Source: Cladorhizidae sp. MBARI D1340-BT2
Lineage: Eukaryota; Porifera; Demospongiae; Poecilosclerida; Cladorhizidae
NCBI GenBank assembly: GCA_028752905.1
Contig: JAQNBH010000011.1
Location: 1,265,879 to 1,329,878, forward strand
Length of the DNA stretch: 64,000 bases
Direction of reading: 5' to 3'
Part shown: positions 1 through 10,627 of the stretch, piece after piece
Layout of the letters: each line of letters opens with the position of its first letter
Numbering within the stretch: position 1 is the stretch's first letter
Translations under genes and position numbers: made by a program
The notes under the pieces: generated by a model
What the model was told of the DNA's origin: nothing
The model's database searches: none
The model's input: the letters and a program-made list of their open reading frames with translations, nothing else

Positions 1-1360
1 AGGAGGACGCTGGTTTCCACGAAGGGCAAGTGTGGAGCAACCCAAGACCGACGGGTTTTAAATAATGATGATGATCTTTTTGGTGAATATGTAATTATAT
101 CAGCTACGCCCAATGCAAGATCCAATCCCCTAACGGGTGCACTGATGGCAAACCTTACTTGGTACAGTATCGACAGAAGACTCTGTACCTTGTCAGACTC
201 TGTACCTTGTCGTCCATCAAGTCGACAAAGAAAAGATGGCCTAACAGGAAACGCAAATGGTTCCATTTGTCTTGCTTCTTCCTGGTGCAGTCCCATCACA
301 TCTGAATGTTGGGCTTGGAATGTGACAAGCTATTTTCATTGCTGCAACACTCAGCCAAGCAGGTACTCTCCGCTAGTTGTGCAGAGTCGTAGCACTCTGC
401 TTGCCTGCCACAGATGTGGGAGGTTGATCATCTACGGACAATTTCATGGCTCCACTGGACACTGCTAAGCTTTCTAGGCTTGGAGCAGGCAAAGATGCCA
501 TAAAAAATCAGTCGCTCTTTTTCAATCACTTGACTGGAGCTGTTAAAAGAACCGTGGATATTTTTATTCTCGGATTACTATAGTGTTGCGAGCCTGACCC
601 CTAGAGAGTTGGTAAAGGGTCTAGCTTGTCAATTATGAGAGAACTATACTCACATATATGAACACACGCTCTCAGTGAGGCCTAAGGATGTGACTCTTGA
701 ATTGCGCTAGGCAAGGACCGCTCCACCTCGTAGCACAGAGGACAGAAGGATGATATCTTTCTGGGAATGTGGCAATACACGTCAAGACCTCAGCACAGCC
801 CACAGCAGAAAGAAGATGATGGTTGGCAACTCCAGCACTGCAGTTGCTCACCTAAGGCAGCTCCCAAATTTTGCAAGGTAGCCTCAAACCATGCCCCTAC
901 TTCAAAAGAATTATCCAGAAAAATCAATCAGGACAGGGTTGCCATTACTAGGATTCTTTCCAGTAAATGGGTGTAGTTGTCAAACACACATGCATAATTA
1001 GCAAGTCATTATAAAACCACAGTTCCCCCCTCCCCTCCCGTTCTCCCACAAATTTGTTTGATTATTGAAATCCACAAAAAGATTTCCCCACAGAAATTAT
1101 CAGCTATAGCAGTAGGTCAGCCCCCCACTGGGGTGCTTATATCTTGCATGTGAAGGAGGTATGGATCTTTCATGCATACATGCACCCCCCTCCCGCAGTC
1201 CCTACCTCTATACTCCTGCCTCCTCCTTCATCCAAACTTCTTCCCACCTCAGTTCTTTGTTTTCCCTTCCTCCATTCTCTCTCCCTCTCTCTAACGTGAT
1301 GTCTGCCATTGTCTCGAGGTTTTGTCGTCTGCTGTTGCACGGGATCAGCCAATTCCTTGG
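1..1360. other. unassigned region, no recognised gene
   Basis: No conserved protein or RNA gene is recognised here. ORFs of 107 aa (145-468) and 69 aa (767-976) are open but show no familiar motif and look like chance frames. Positions 1-75 end in a short ATG/GATGAT run of the kind seen at non-LTR retroelement 3' ends, but this is too little to call. A pyrimidine-rich stretch lies at 1185-1300. The reverse complement of the 11-mer GACCCTTTACC is at 611-621. Confidence 0.4.
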
Positions 1361-1365
1361 ACTCA

Positions 1366-2006
1366 AGTCTAGCAGTGAGTGTGCACCCTCTGAATGTATT
1401 GCTTGCACTCAAGTCCAGCAGTGAGTGTGCACCCTCTGAATGTATTGCTTGCACTCAAGTCCAGCAGTGAGTGTGCACCCTCTGAATGTATTGCTTGCAC
1501 TCAAGTCCAGCAGTGAGTGTGCACCCTCTGAATGTATTGCTTGCACTCAAGTCCAGCAGTGAGTGTGCACCCTCTGAATGTATTGCTTGCACTCAAGTCC
1601 AGCAGTGAGTGTGCACCCTCTGAATGTATTGCTTGCACTCAAGTCCAGCAGTGAGTGTGCACCCTCTGAATGTATTGCTTGCACTCAAGTCCAGCAGTGA
1701 GTGTGCACCCTCTGAATGTATTGCTTGCACTCAAGTCCAGCAGTGAGTGTGCACCCTCTGAATGTATTGCTTGCACTCAAGTCCAGCAGTGAGTGTGCAC
1801 CCTCTGAATGTATTGCTTGCACTCAAGTCCAGCAGTGAGTGTGCACCCTCTGAATGTATTGCTTGCACTCAAGTCTAGCAGTGAGTGTGCACCCTCTGAA
1901 TGTATTGCTTGCACTCAAGTCCAGCAGTGAGTGTGCACCCTCTGAATGTATTGCTTGCACTCAAGTCCAGCAGTGAGTGTGCACCCTCTGAATGTATTGC
2001 TTGCAC
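1366..2006. repeat. minisatellite, 46-bp unit, about 14 copies
   Basis: Near-identical head-to-tail copies of a 46-bp unit. Each contains CAGCAGTGAGTGTGCACC followed by TGAATGTATTGCTTGC. Variation is mostly a single T/C in the CAAGTCTAGC / CAAGTCCAGC segment. It abuts the next array at 2007 without spacer. Confidence 0.9.
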
Positions 2007-2335
2007 TGTGCTTGTGGCCTATACAGCTAGGTCTGTGCTTGTGGCCTATACAGCTAGGTCTGTGCTTGTGGCCCAGCTAGGTCTGTGCTTGTGGTCTATA
2101 CAGCTAGGTCTGTGCTTGTGGCCTATACAGCTAGGTCTGTGCTTGTGGCCTATACAGCTAGGTCTGTGCTTGTGGCCTATACAGCTAGGTCTGTGCTTGT
2201 GGCCTATACAGCTAGGTCTGTGCTTGTGGCCTATACAGCTAGGTCTGTGCTTGTGGTCTATACAGCTAGGTCTGTGCTTGTGGCTTAGACAGCTAGGTCT
2301 GTGCTTGTGGCCTAGACAGCTAGGTCTGTGCTTGT
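2007..2335. repeat. minisatellite, 27-bp unit, about 12 copies
   Basis: Tandem 27-bp unit containing TGTGCTTGTGG and CTATACAGCTAGGTC. One copy near 2070 is shortened and the last two carry CTAGACAG. Because 27 is a multiple of three, the array stays open in several frames on both strands (for example 1900-2394 plus and 2046-2339 minus). These ORFs are not genes. Confidence 0.9.
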
Positions 2336-2737
2336 ACACCAGAGAGCTCTTGCATTATCATGGGAAGGAGAGGAGCGTCAAGCTTTTCTGTTGATGAAGC
2401 AAGTGGGAGTGCTACAAAATGTTGCAGTTTAAAGTAAGCTACACTAGACCTGTTGTGAAGATTATCACGTACTGAAGCCATAGATCTAGTTCACCGATCC
2501 AAGCAGTCCATCTACTCTGATACACGCCTCTAACTGCTGAAATGAAAGAGAAGGGGGAGCCCCTGCAGTAACAGCCAGATATTTGATGGTGAGGTTGGGA
2601 CAGAGAGGGTTGATGGACAAGCCAAATGGTCACCTGCCAGATGCTCATTAGAAATTGATATTAGAATTCTGGTGGTACAAAATATAATTGGAGCCTTTAC
2701 GGAATATTAGGGGTTAATATCGCTAGCAACATTTTGT
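2336..2737. other. unassigned spacer between two arrays
   Basis: Unique sequence. A short stretch at about 2343-2435 has a plausible acceptor (CACCAG) and donor (AAAGTAAGC), with two open frames between them. It could be an exon of the gene ending at 5120, but its phase does not join directly to that exon. Nothing else is recognisable. Confidence 0.3.
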
Positions 2738-4985
2738 TGCACTGTTTCTTCATGTTGAAGTAATGAGTGGCTAATTCTGTTTCTTCATGTTGAAGTAATG
2801 AGTGGCTAATTCTGTTTCTTCATGTTGAAGTATTGAGTGGCTAATTCTGTTTCTTCATGTTGAAGTAATGAGTGGCTAATTCTGTTTCTTCATGTTGAAG
2901 TAATGAGTGGCTAATTCTGTTTCTTCATTTGAAGTAATGAGTGGCTAATTATGTTTCTTGGTGTTGAAGTAATGAGTGGCTAATTCTGTTTCTTCATGTT
3001 GAAGTAATGAGTGGCTAATTCTGTTTCTTCATGTTGAAGTAATGAGTGGCTAATTCTGTTTCTTCATTTGAAGTAATGAATGGCTAATTCTGTTTCTTCA
3101 TGTTGAAGTAAGAGTGGCTAATTCTGTTTCTTGGTGTTGAAGTAATGTGTGGCTAATTCTGTTTCTTCATGTTGAAGTAATGAGTGGCTAATTCTGTTTC
3201 TTCATGTTGAAGTAATGAGTGGCTAATTCTGTTTCTTCGTGTTGAAGTATTGAGTGGCTGATTCTGTTTCTTCATGTTGAAGTAATGAGTGGCTAATTCT
3301 GTTTCTTCATGTTGAAGTAATGAGTGGCTAATTCTGTTTCTTCATGTTGAAGTAATGAGTGGCTAATTCTGTTTCTTCATGTTGAAGTATTGAGTGGCTA
3401 ATTCTGTTTCTTCGTGTTGAAGTATTGAGTGGCTGATTCTGTTTCTTCATGTTGAAGTAATGAGTGGCTAATTCTGTTTCTTCATGTTGAAGTAATGAGT
3501 GGCTAATTAATAAGTGGCTAATTCTGTTTCTTCATGTTGAAGTAATGAGTGGCTAATTCTGTTTCTTCATGTTGAAGTAATGAGTGGCTAATTCTGTTTC
3601 TTCATGTTGAAGTAATGAGTGGCTAATTATGTTGTTCATGTTGAAGTAATGAGTAGCTAATTCTGTTTCTTCATGTTGAAGTAATGAGTGGCTAATTCTG
3701 TTTCTTCATGTTGAAGTAATGAGTGGCTAATTCTGTTTCTTCATGTTGAAGTAATGAGTGGCTAATTCTGTTTCTTCATGTTGAAGTAATGAGTGGCTAA
3801 TTGAGTGGCTAATTCTGTTTCTTCATGTTGAAGTAATGAGTGGCTAATTCTGTTTCTTCATGTTGAAGTATTGAATGGCTAATTCTGTTTTTTCATGTTG
3901 AAGTAATGAGTGGCTAATTCTGTTTCTTCATGTTGAAGTAATGAGTAGCTAATTCTGTTTCTTCATGTTGAAGTAATGAGTGGCTAATTCTGTTTCTTCA
4001 TGTTGAAGTAATGAGTGGCTAATTGAGTGGCTAATTCTGTTTCTTCATGTTGAAGTAATGAGTGGCTAATTCTGTTTCTTCATGTTGAAGTAATGAGTGG
4101 CTAATTCTGTTTCTTCATGTTGAAGTAATGAGTGGCTAATTATGTTGTTCATGTTGAAGTAATGAGTAGCTAATTCTGTTTCTTCATGTTGAAGTAATGA
4201 GTGGCTAATTCTGTTTCTTCATGTTGAAGTAATGAGTGGCTAATTCTGTTTCTTCATGTTGAAGTAATGAGTGGCTAATTCTGTTTCTTCATGTTGAAGT
4301 AATGAGTGGCTAATTGAGTGGCTAATTCTGTTTCTTCATGTTGAAGTAATGAGTGGCTAATTCTGTTTCTTCATGTTGAAGTATTGAATGGCTAATTCTG
4401 TTTTTTCATGTTGAAGTAATGAGTGGCTAATTCTGTTTCTTCATGTTGAAGTAATGAGTAGCTAATTCTGTTTCTTCATGTTGAAGTAATGAGTGGCTAA
4501 TTCTGTTTCTTCATGTTGAAGTAATGAGTGGCTAATTGAGTGGCTAATTCTGTTTCTTCATGTTGAAGTAATGAGTGGCTAATTCTGTTTCTTCATGTTG
4601 AAGTATTGAATGGCTAATTCTGTTTTTTCATGTTGAAGTAATGAGTGGCTAATTCTGTTTCTTGGTGTTCAAGTAATGAGTGGCTAATTCTGTTTCTTCA
4701 TGTTGAAGTATTGAATGGCTAATTCTGTTTTTTCATGTTGAAGTAATGAGTGGCTAATTCTGTTTCTTCATGTTGAAGTAATGAGTAGCTAATTCTGTTT
4801 CTTGGTGTTCAAGTAATGAGTAGCTAATTCTGTTTCTTCATGTTGAAGTAATGAGTGGCTAATTCTGTTTCTTCATGTTGAAGTAATGAGTAGCTAATTC
4901 TGTTTCTTGGTGTTCAAGTAATGAGTGGCTAATTCTGTTTCTTCATGTTGAAGTATTGAGTGGCTAATTCTGTTTCTTCATGTTG
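2738..4985. repeat. minisatellite, 35-bp unit, about 64 copies
   Basis: Tandem 35-bp unit containing TTCTTCATGTTGAAGTAATG and AGTGGCTAATTCTG. Variants (TATTGAG, GGTGTTCAAG, ATTTGAAG, and a partial duplication AATTGAGTGGCTAATT) recur in blocks. The variant GTTGTTCATG at 3631 and 4143 marks a roughly 512-bp internal segmental duplication, so the array grew by block duplication as well as by single units. Confidence 0.9.
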
Positions 4986-5016
4986 GTGGCTAATTCTGAT
5001 TGTTTGCTGTTTATAG

Positions 5017-5120
5017 CAGAGCATGTGGGAGGTGTGGAAGTGGTGGTGGTGGAGTGTGAGGGGTGTGGTCGCTTCACCCTGCCTCCCATGCTCCTCTCTG
5101 TCTACCTGCAGTCCAAGTAA
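5017..5120 (+). CDS. possible terminal exon of an unidentified gene
   Basis: A good acceptor (TTTGCTGTTTATAG) is followed by 104 nt that are open in the phase needing one base from an upstream exon, ending in TAA at 5118-5120. The 33-residue product is ordered and protein-like: a valine-rich strand, a CxxC pair (VECEGCGRF), then LPPMLLSVYLQSK. The composition is unlike the surrounding repeats, and the 35-bp array would then be the preceding intron, matching the pattern in KRI1 and PRR5. I do not recognise the family, and no upstream exon is convincingly assigned. It could be chance. Confidence 0.35.
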
Positions 5121-6475
5121 CTCCCCACCAGTAAAGAGATAGTCACAGCGTAGTGCACATAGCATGTCTGCAGTGTATGTTTGTCCACAATCCTGTTCAT
5201 TGTCTTGTTGGCATGTAGTGTATACCTTTCAGCATATGTGTATGTCCGTGTGTGTGCATGTGTTATGTGTGTTAGTGCGTGCAAGCGTGCTTATTTTTAT
5301 TTTTTAAATTTAAATTTTTATATTCCAGTTGTGGTTTCTTCCATGAAAAATGCTTTAGTTTAATATCAAAAGAGAGCACACAGATAGACCTATCTTTTGA
5401 ATATATCAAGTCCATACCATGAGTCCATGAAGCTTGCGTAATCACAAGTTTTTTTTAAACACTTTACTACTTTTATGGTTTTGTTCCCCTCCCCTCCCCT
5501 ATATAATACTAGCTTTGGTTTATAAGTTTTGGCCAATATTTTACAGCTTTAATTATATAATACTAGCTTTGGTTTTGGCCAATATTTTATATTTTACAGC
5601 TTTAATTATATAATACTTACTTTGGTGTCTAAGTTTTGGCCAATAGTTTACAGCTTTAATTATATAATATATACTAGCACGTGAACCAGATGTAGCAAAA
5701 ATACTATAATAGTAATTTAAAAAATACCTATAATAATTGTAAATAATTTATACAATGTCCAATAAACAGAAAAACAAACAAACATTAAAACAATATATCT
5801 TAATAGACTACTTATTAAAATAAATAATTGGTTTATAAGTTTTGGCCAATAGTTTACAGCTTTAACTCTAACTTGCTTTGGTGTCTAAGTTTTGACCAAT
5901 AGTTTACAGCTTTTAATTATATAATATAATATAATATATACTTGCTTTGGTTTATAATATTTTACAGCTATATATATAACTATAAAACTTACTTTGGTTT
6001 CAAATTTTTGGCCAACTGTAACTTTGCATATAATATAAATGTTATGGTCTACATGTTAAATTCTTGTATAATTATATATATATCTCGTTTTCATAATATA
6101 TAATCAAGCAGAAAATTACTCGTATATAGCTGCCATGTTTATTATTTACAAGATAGCATCAATGCTATATTATAGTAAAGTCAGTTCAAAACTAAAACTG
6201 CAGCAATCACAAAATTGCAATGTAATTATACAAAAATCGAAATTTGAATATATAATAATAAACAAGACCAACAAGTTAACAAATGGAACAATGCAAACAC
6301 CCAACATGGCCACCGCATTAATCCGTTGAACTGCGGTGGCCACACGCTGTAGCAACAAAAAGAATATTACCTGGGCTGGGAAAAGGCTGAATCTGTGTCC
6401 TGACGTCTCGAGAAGCACAAAAGATGCACAAGTGTCTAACTCTCTGCATTGTTCTAACCTTTTTAATTATAAGAA
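5121..6475. other. AT-rich noncoding DNA with a degenerate repeat
   Basis: No gene seen. From about 5508 to 6015 a degenerate unit of 50 to 65 bp recurs about seven times, with TTTGGTTTATAAGTTTTGG, CCAATATTTTACAGC and TTTAATTATATAATA segments. The rest is AT-rich. ORFs at 6135-6329 (plus) and 6170-6418 (minus) are low-complexity frames. Confidence 0.5.
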
Positions 6476-6955
6476 CAAATATATATAGCCACTGATAAAT
6501 TATATATGTATATAGCTCATTTCTTTGCTACATTTCTTCATATAAATTATATATATAGCTCATTTCTTTGCTACATTTCTTCATACAAATTATATATATA
6601 TATAGCTCATTTCTTTGCTACATTTCTTCATAAATTATATTTGTAGCTCATTTCTTTGCTACATTTCTTCATATAAATTATATATGTAGCTCATTTCTTT
6701 GCTACATTTCTTCATATAAATTATATATGTAGCTCATTTCTTTGCTACATTTCTTCATAAATTATATATGTAGCTCATTTCTTTGCTACATTTCTTCATA
6801 AATTATATATGTAGCTCATTCATTTCTTCATAAATTATATATGTAGCTCATTTCTTTGCTACATTTCTTCATATAAATTATATATGTAGCTCATTTCTTT
6901 GCTAAATTTCTTCATAAATTATATATGTAGCTCATTTCTTTGCTACATTTCTTCA
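6476..6955. repeat. minisatellite, about 43-bp unit, about 11 copies
   Basis: Tandem unit containing TAGCTCATTTCTTTGCTAC followed by ATTTCTTCATA and a variable ATAAATTATATATGT segment. Unit length varies from about 36 to 48 bp because of indels in the TA-rich part. Confidence 0.85.
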
Positions 6956-8430
6956 CTAGTAAACTAATACAGCGCAGGAGAATGCAGTTAACACCACACC
7001 ACATAAGCAAGCTAGCCTGTGGAATTGTGGATGATAGCCGATTACAAAGCACCGATAAGCTATTTAGTCAGCTCAGCTTCCATAATTATAGGTTCGATGG
7101 TCCACGTACACAAGTGTATGACATTGATATATATAGCTATAACCTTTACAATATTTTGCTGAAAAAACGAAATTAGAGCCTTTGTTTGTAAAAGTGGACA
7201 TAGCTATATATATATATATGTGTGGTATAAACCTTCACGAGGACTGAAGGCCTCCAGTTTTTATGTTGATAGTCAAGCAGCCTCCCACAAGAAGTCGATT
7301 TTAAACCAGTTATATTCTTGACCATGTTTATTACTCAAGTAGACACACATGCCCATCTATTCACTTGTGCACAGCATGAAGTCACCGGTTAGGACGTGAA
7401 GAAGCTGAGGAAGTGAGGTTTAGCTGAGATTAATAAGCATTGTTTTTGTGTGTCATTTTTAAATGGTTAAGCCACTGCACTCCCCCAAAGGTGCACTATT
7501 TGTAATGGTTTGGGGGGATGCCAGTTAACTACCTTCATTCAAGACATGTTAAAAGTGCTTTTGGAGGGGCTACAATCAACTGATAATAAGCATCTTGGTT
7601 TGACTGCTAAAGAATTCCAAGAGAAGCTTTTGCCGAGGACTCGAAGGGGTCTATGGGGTACTTTTCACAAGAAAGGTCATGTGCACATCATATTTGAGAC
7701 AGGGGTGTAAATGAAACAGAACCGCATATATAGGCTTTGTCGGCAATTTCACTCGCAAATTCAATCCAGAAATCACATATACATTTCATTCTACTTGTCA
7801 CATGGCAACGCCGAGCACCTCTGCTAGCAAACACACACACACACACAAATACTGAGAGCATATCCTATAAAAGGAAGTGCAGTGATGGAAAAACTTTAAA
7901 TATTACAAGTCCCAATGTTACTTTTAATATGCATCTGGTCAGAATGGCCTACTCAGGGAATGCTTTGGGAACATCCACGTGAACTTGTGGAATGATGATG
8001 GCCGGAGTGTTCTCGCCTGGGAAAGTTATGTCCAACCATAAGTGAGAGGGGCCTTCCAGAGTTAGACATGGGAGAGCTTATCTGTTAGGCGCCGAACAGT
8101 ATACTAGTCAAACCAGTTCTCTCCACACTGATAATCCTGACATTATAATCAGATGTATTATATTTTACACCCAGACAGGGCACAGCATGAAGCATCTTTT
8201 GCGACAATCTCCTATGATATATATATATATATAGTAGCCCTGCAAGCATCTCCCTTAGTGAATATAATATATACAGTATAATTATATATATATATATAAC
8301 TAGGGAGAGGAAGGGAGAGAAAAAATCCATGGGAGGAGCACATTATACTTTGCTATTCTATAATTAGAGCTCTGTGGAGAATGCTCTACAGGCTATCTCA
8401 AACAAGATCACCAGCTCTGCTGGGCCACTC
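6956..8430. other. unassigned region
   Basis: Unique sequence with short (TA)n runs at 7205-7220, 8218-8233 and 8285-8300 and a (CA)n run near 7833-7849. ORFs at 6940-7176, 7510-7710 and 7737-7982 have no recognisable motif. No RNA gene seen. Confidence 0.4.
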
Positions 8431-8958
8431 TCTCTTCCACTACTATGCTGTGGCTCTCTGTTCACCTTCCACTACTATGCTGTGGCTCTCTGTTCACCTT
8501 CCACTACTATGCTGTGGCTCTCTCTCTGTTCACCTTCCACTACTATGCTGTGGCTCTCTGTTCACCTTCCACTACTATGCTGTGGCTCTCTGTTCGCCTT
8601 CCACTAGTATGCTGTGGCTCTCTGTTCACCTTCCACTACTATGCTGTGGCTCTCTGTTCGCCTTCCACTACTATGCTGTGGCTCTCTGTTCACCTTCCAC
8701 TACTATGCTGTGGCTCTCTGTTCGCCTTCCACTACTATGCTGTGGCTCTCTGTTCACCTTCCACTACTATGCTGTGGCTCTCTGTTCGCCTTCCACTACT
8801 ATGCTGTGGCTCTCTGTTCGCCTTCCACTACTATGCTGTGGCTCTCTGTTCACCTTGCTGTGGCTCTCTGTTCACCTTCCACTACTATGCTCTGGCTCTC
8901 TGTTCACCTTCCACTACTATGCTGTGGCTCTCTGTTTACCTTCCATTACTGTGCTGTG
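8431..8958. repeat. minisatellite, 32-bp unit, about 16 copies
   Basis: Tandem 32-bp unit containing CTTCCACTACTATGCTGTGG and CTCTCTGTTCACC, with alternating A/G in TTCACC / TTCGCC. It lacks stop codons in three plus-strand frames, which yields overlapping ORFs of 77 to 200 aa that are artefacts. Confidence 0.9.
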
Positions 8959-9370
8959 GCTCTGGAGTATGTGTTAGTTGTTCAGTTCTGGCATCTAGGG
9001 CTCTGGCATCTAGGGCAATGAATCTTTGCAGCCAGTGTGTAACTTAGCATTATATTATTGCATTAAGTGTCATTGTGCAGATTTTTAGACCAGTTCTGTG
9101 AATCGATCAGCCGTGACTGAAACAGAAGGGTCTTCTTAGTCATCAAGTATGTGGATCAAGGTAACAATTCCCCTCAGATGTTGTTTTTAACATAATGATC
9201 ACATCACTGTCAAACTATGTAGAATTCTTTTAGCAACCATAAAATGCAAACTCATGAAAGTGTACATATCTCGTATCAGCTTAATTAAAAGGACACATCT
9301 AAACATGTCATCTGCACTCTTCCACTCGCAAGTCAAGAAATTTTCGACTAGTTAAACTCCTGATACATAT
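8959..9370. other. unassigned spacer
   Basis: Unique, moderately AT-rich sequence between two arrays. No ORF, RNA gene or splice-flanked exon is recognised. Confidence 0.4.
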
Positions 9371-10046
9371 AGTAATAATACCAGGTTAACCCCTGTGCAT
9401 ACAATACCAGGTTAACTCCTGTGCATACAATACCAGGTTAATCCCTGTGCATACAATACCAGGTTAACTCCTGTGCATACAATACCAGGTTAACCCCTGT
9501 GCATACCATACCAAGTTAACCCCGGTGCATACAATACCAGGTTAACCCCTATTCATACAATACCAAGTTAACCCCTGTGCATACAATACTAGGTTAACCC
9601 GTGCATATAATACCAGGTTAACTCTTGTGATACAATAGGTTAACCCCTGTGCATACAATACCAGGTTAACTCCTGTGCATACAATATCCCTGTGCATACA
9701 ATACCAGGTTAACCCCTGTGCATACAATACCAGGTTAATCCCTGTGCATACAATACCAGGTTAACCCGTGCATATAATACCAGGTTAACCCCTGTGCATA
9801 TAATACCAGGTTAACCCGTGCATACAATACCAGGTTAACCCGTGCATACAATACCAGGTTAACCCCTGTGCATACAATACCAGGTTAACTCCTGTGCATA
9901 CAATACCAGGTTAATCCCTGTGCATACAATACCAGATTAACCCGTGTGTACAATACCAGGTTAACCCCTGTGCATACAATACCGGGTTAACCCCTGTGCA
10001 TACAATACCGGGTTAACCCCTGTGCATATAATACCAGGTTAACCCC
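9371..10046. repeat. minisatellite, 26-bp unit, about 25 copies
   Basis: Tandem 26-bp unit containing ACAATACCAGGTTAACC followed by CCTGTGCAT. Each unit carries the palindrome GGTTAACC. The core GGTTAACCC..TGTGCAT is also found in the 39-bp array at 52340-53345. Confidence 0.9.
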
Positions 10047-10478
10047 GAGGCAAATATCTAGCCAAGTGAAAGCCCGTGCAAATCTGCTACAATATCTCCT
10101 GGTAGTAGTAGCAAAGAAGGAATGGTCCATTGTCCATAGTTGGTCCAACTTATGTGTCTTGTGTCTCAGTTATTATCACCTTGTTTCCATGGCCATCAAT
10201 AAATACTGCATCAATTACACATCTTAAGAGAAAAACTGGTATATATACATGTATATATATACATATATATATATATACACATATATATACATGTATATAT
10301 ATAAAAGTTGTATATATGCAATATATGTATATACAGTGAAAATTATGCTTATATATTATAGTGTATAATATATGCATAACATTGTCGAGTGTATTATTAT
10401 ATGTAATAACCTCATAACATACAGGGGTTAGTATTGTATTAGCAATAATGTAGAACATGATTGGCTGATAATGTGCAG
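10047..10478. other. unassigned spacer with TA-rich tract
   Basis: A TA/TG-rich low-complexity tract with repeated ATATATACATGTATAT lies at about 10235-10345. Nothing coding is seen. It lies just past the 3' end of KRI1. Confidence 0.4.
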
Positions 10479-10484
10479 TTTATT
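10479..10484 (-). terminator. polyadenylation signal of KRI1
   Basis: AATAAA on the minus strand, 10 bp after the KRI1 stop codon (10495-10497). Position and match are what a compact 3' UTR needs. Confidence 0.6.
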
Positions 10485-10494
10485 AAAGAGCAGG

Positions 10495-10627
10495 TCAAAG
10501 TCCATATGACTTGAGTCTGGCGGCAGACACTTGACCATCACACTTCTTCCTGGCATGATCTTTCTTGCTCCGCTTGGCCATTTCCTTCTTCTTCTTGGAT
10601 GGTGCTGGAGAGGCCTCATCTTTGTCA
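10495..10627 (-). CDS. KRI1: KRI1 exon 12, terminal (residues 558-601)
   Basis: Acceptor TTTATTGCAG. Encodes DKDEASPAPSKKKKEMAKRS and ends VSAARLKSYGL then TGA. The short RL-x-x-GL ending is shared with KRI1 proteins. AATAAA follows by 10 bp. It is 5.3 kb from exon 11. Confidence 0.85.

Noticed and set aside
145..468. 107-aa plus ORF as a gene
   Set aside because: No recognisable motif, no splice or promoter support, composition unremarkable.
8374..9047. Three overlapping ORFs up to 200 aa
   Set aside because: All are frame shadows of the same 32-bp minisatellite.
9371..10046. Telomere-like repeat (TTAACCC)
   Set aside because: The TTAACCC word is part of a 26-bp unit, not a 6 or 7-bp repeat, and the array is internal.
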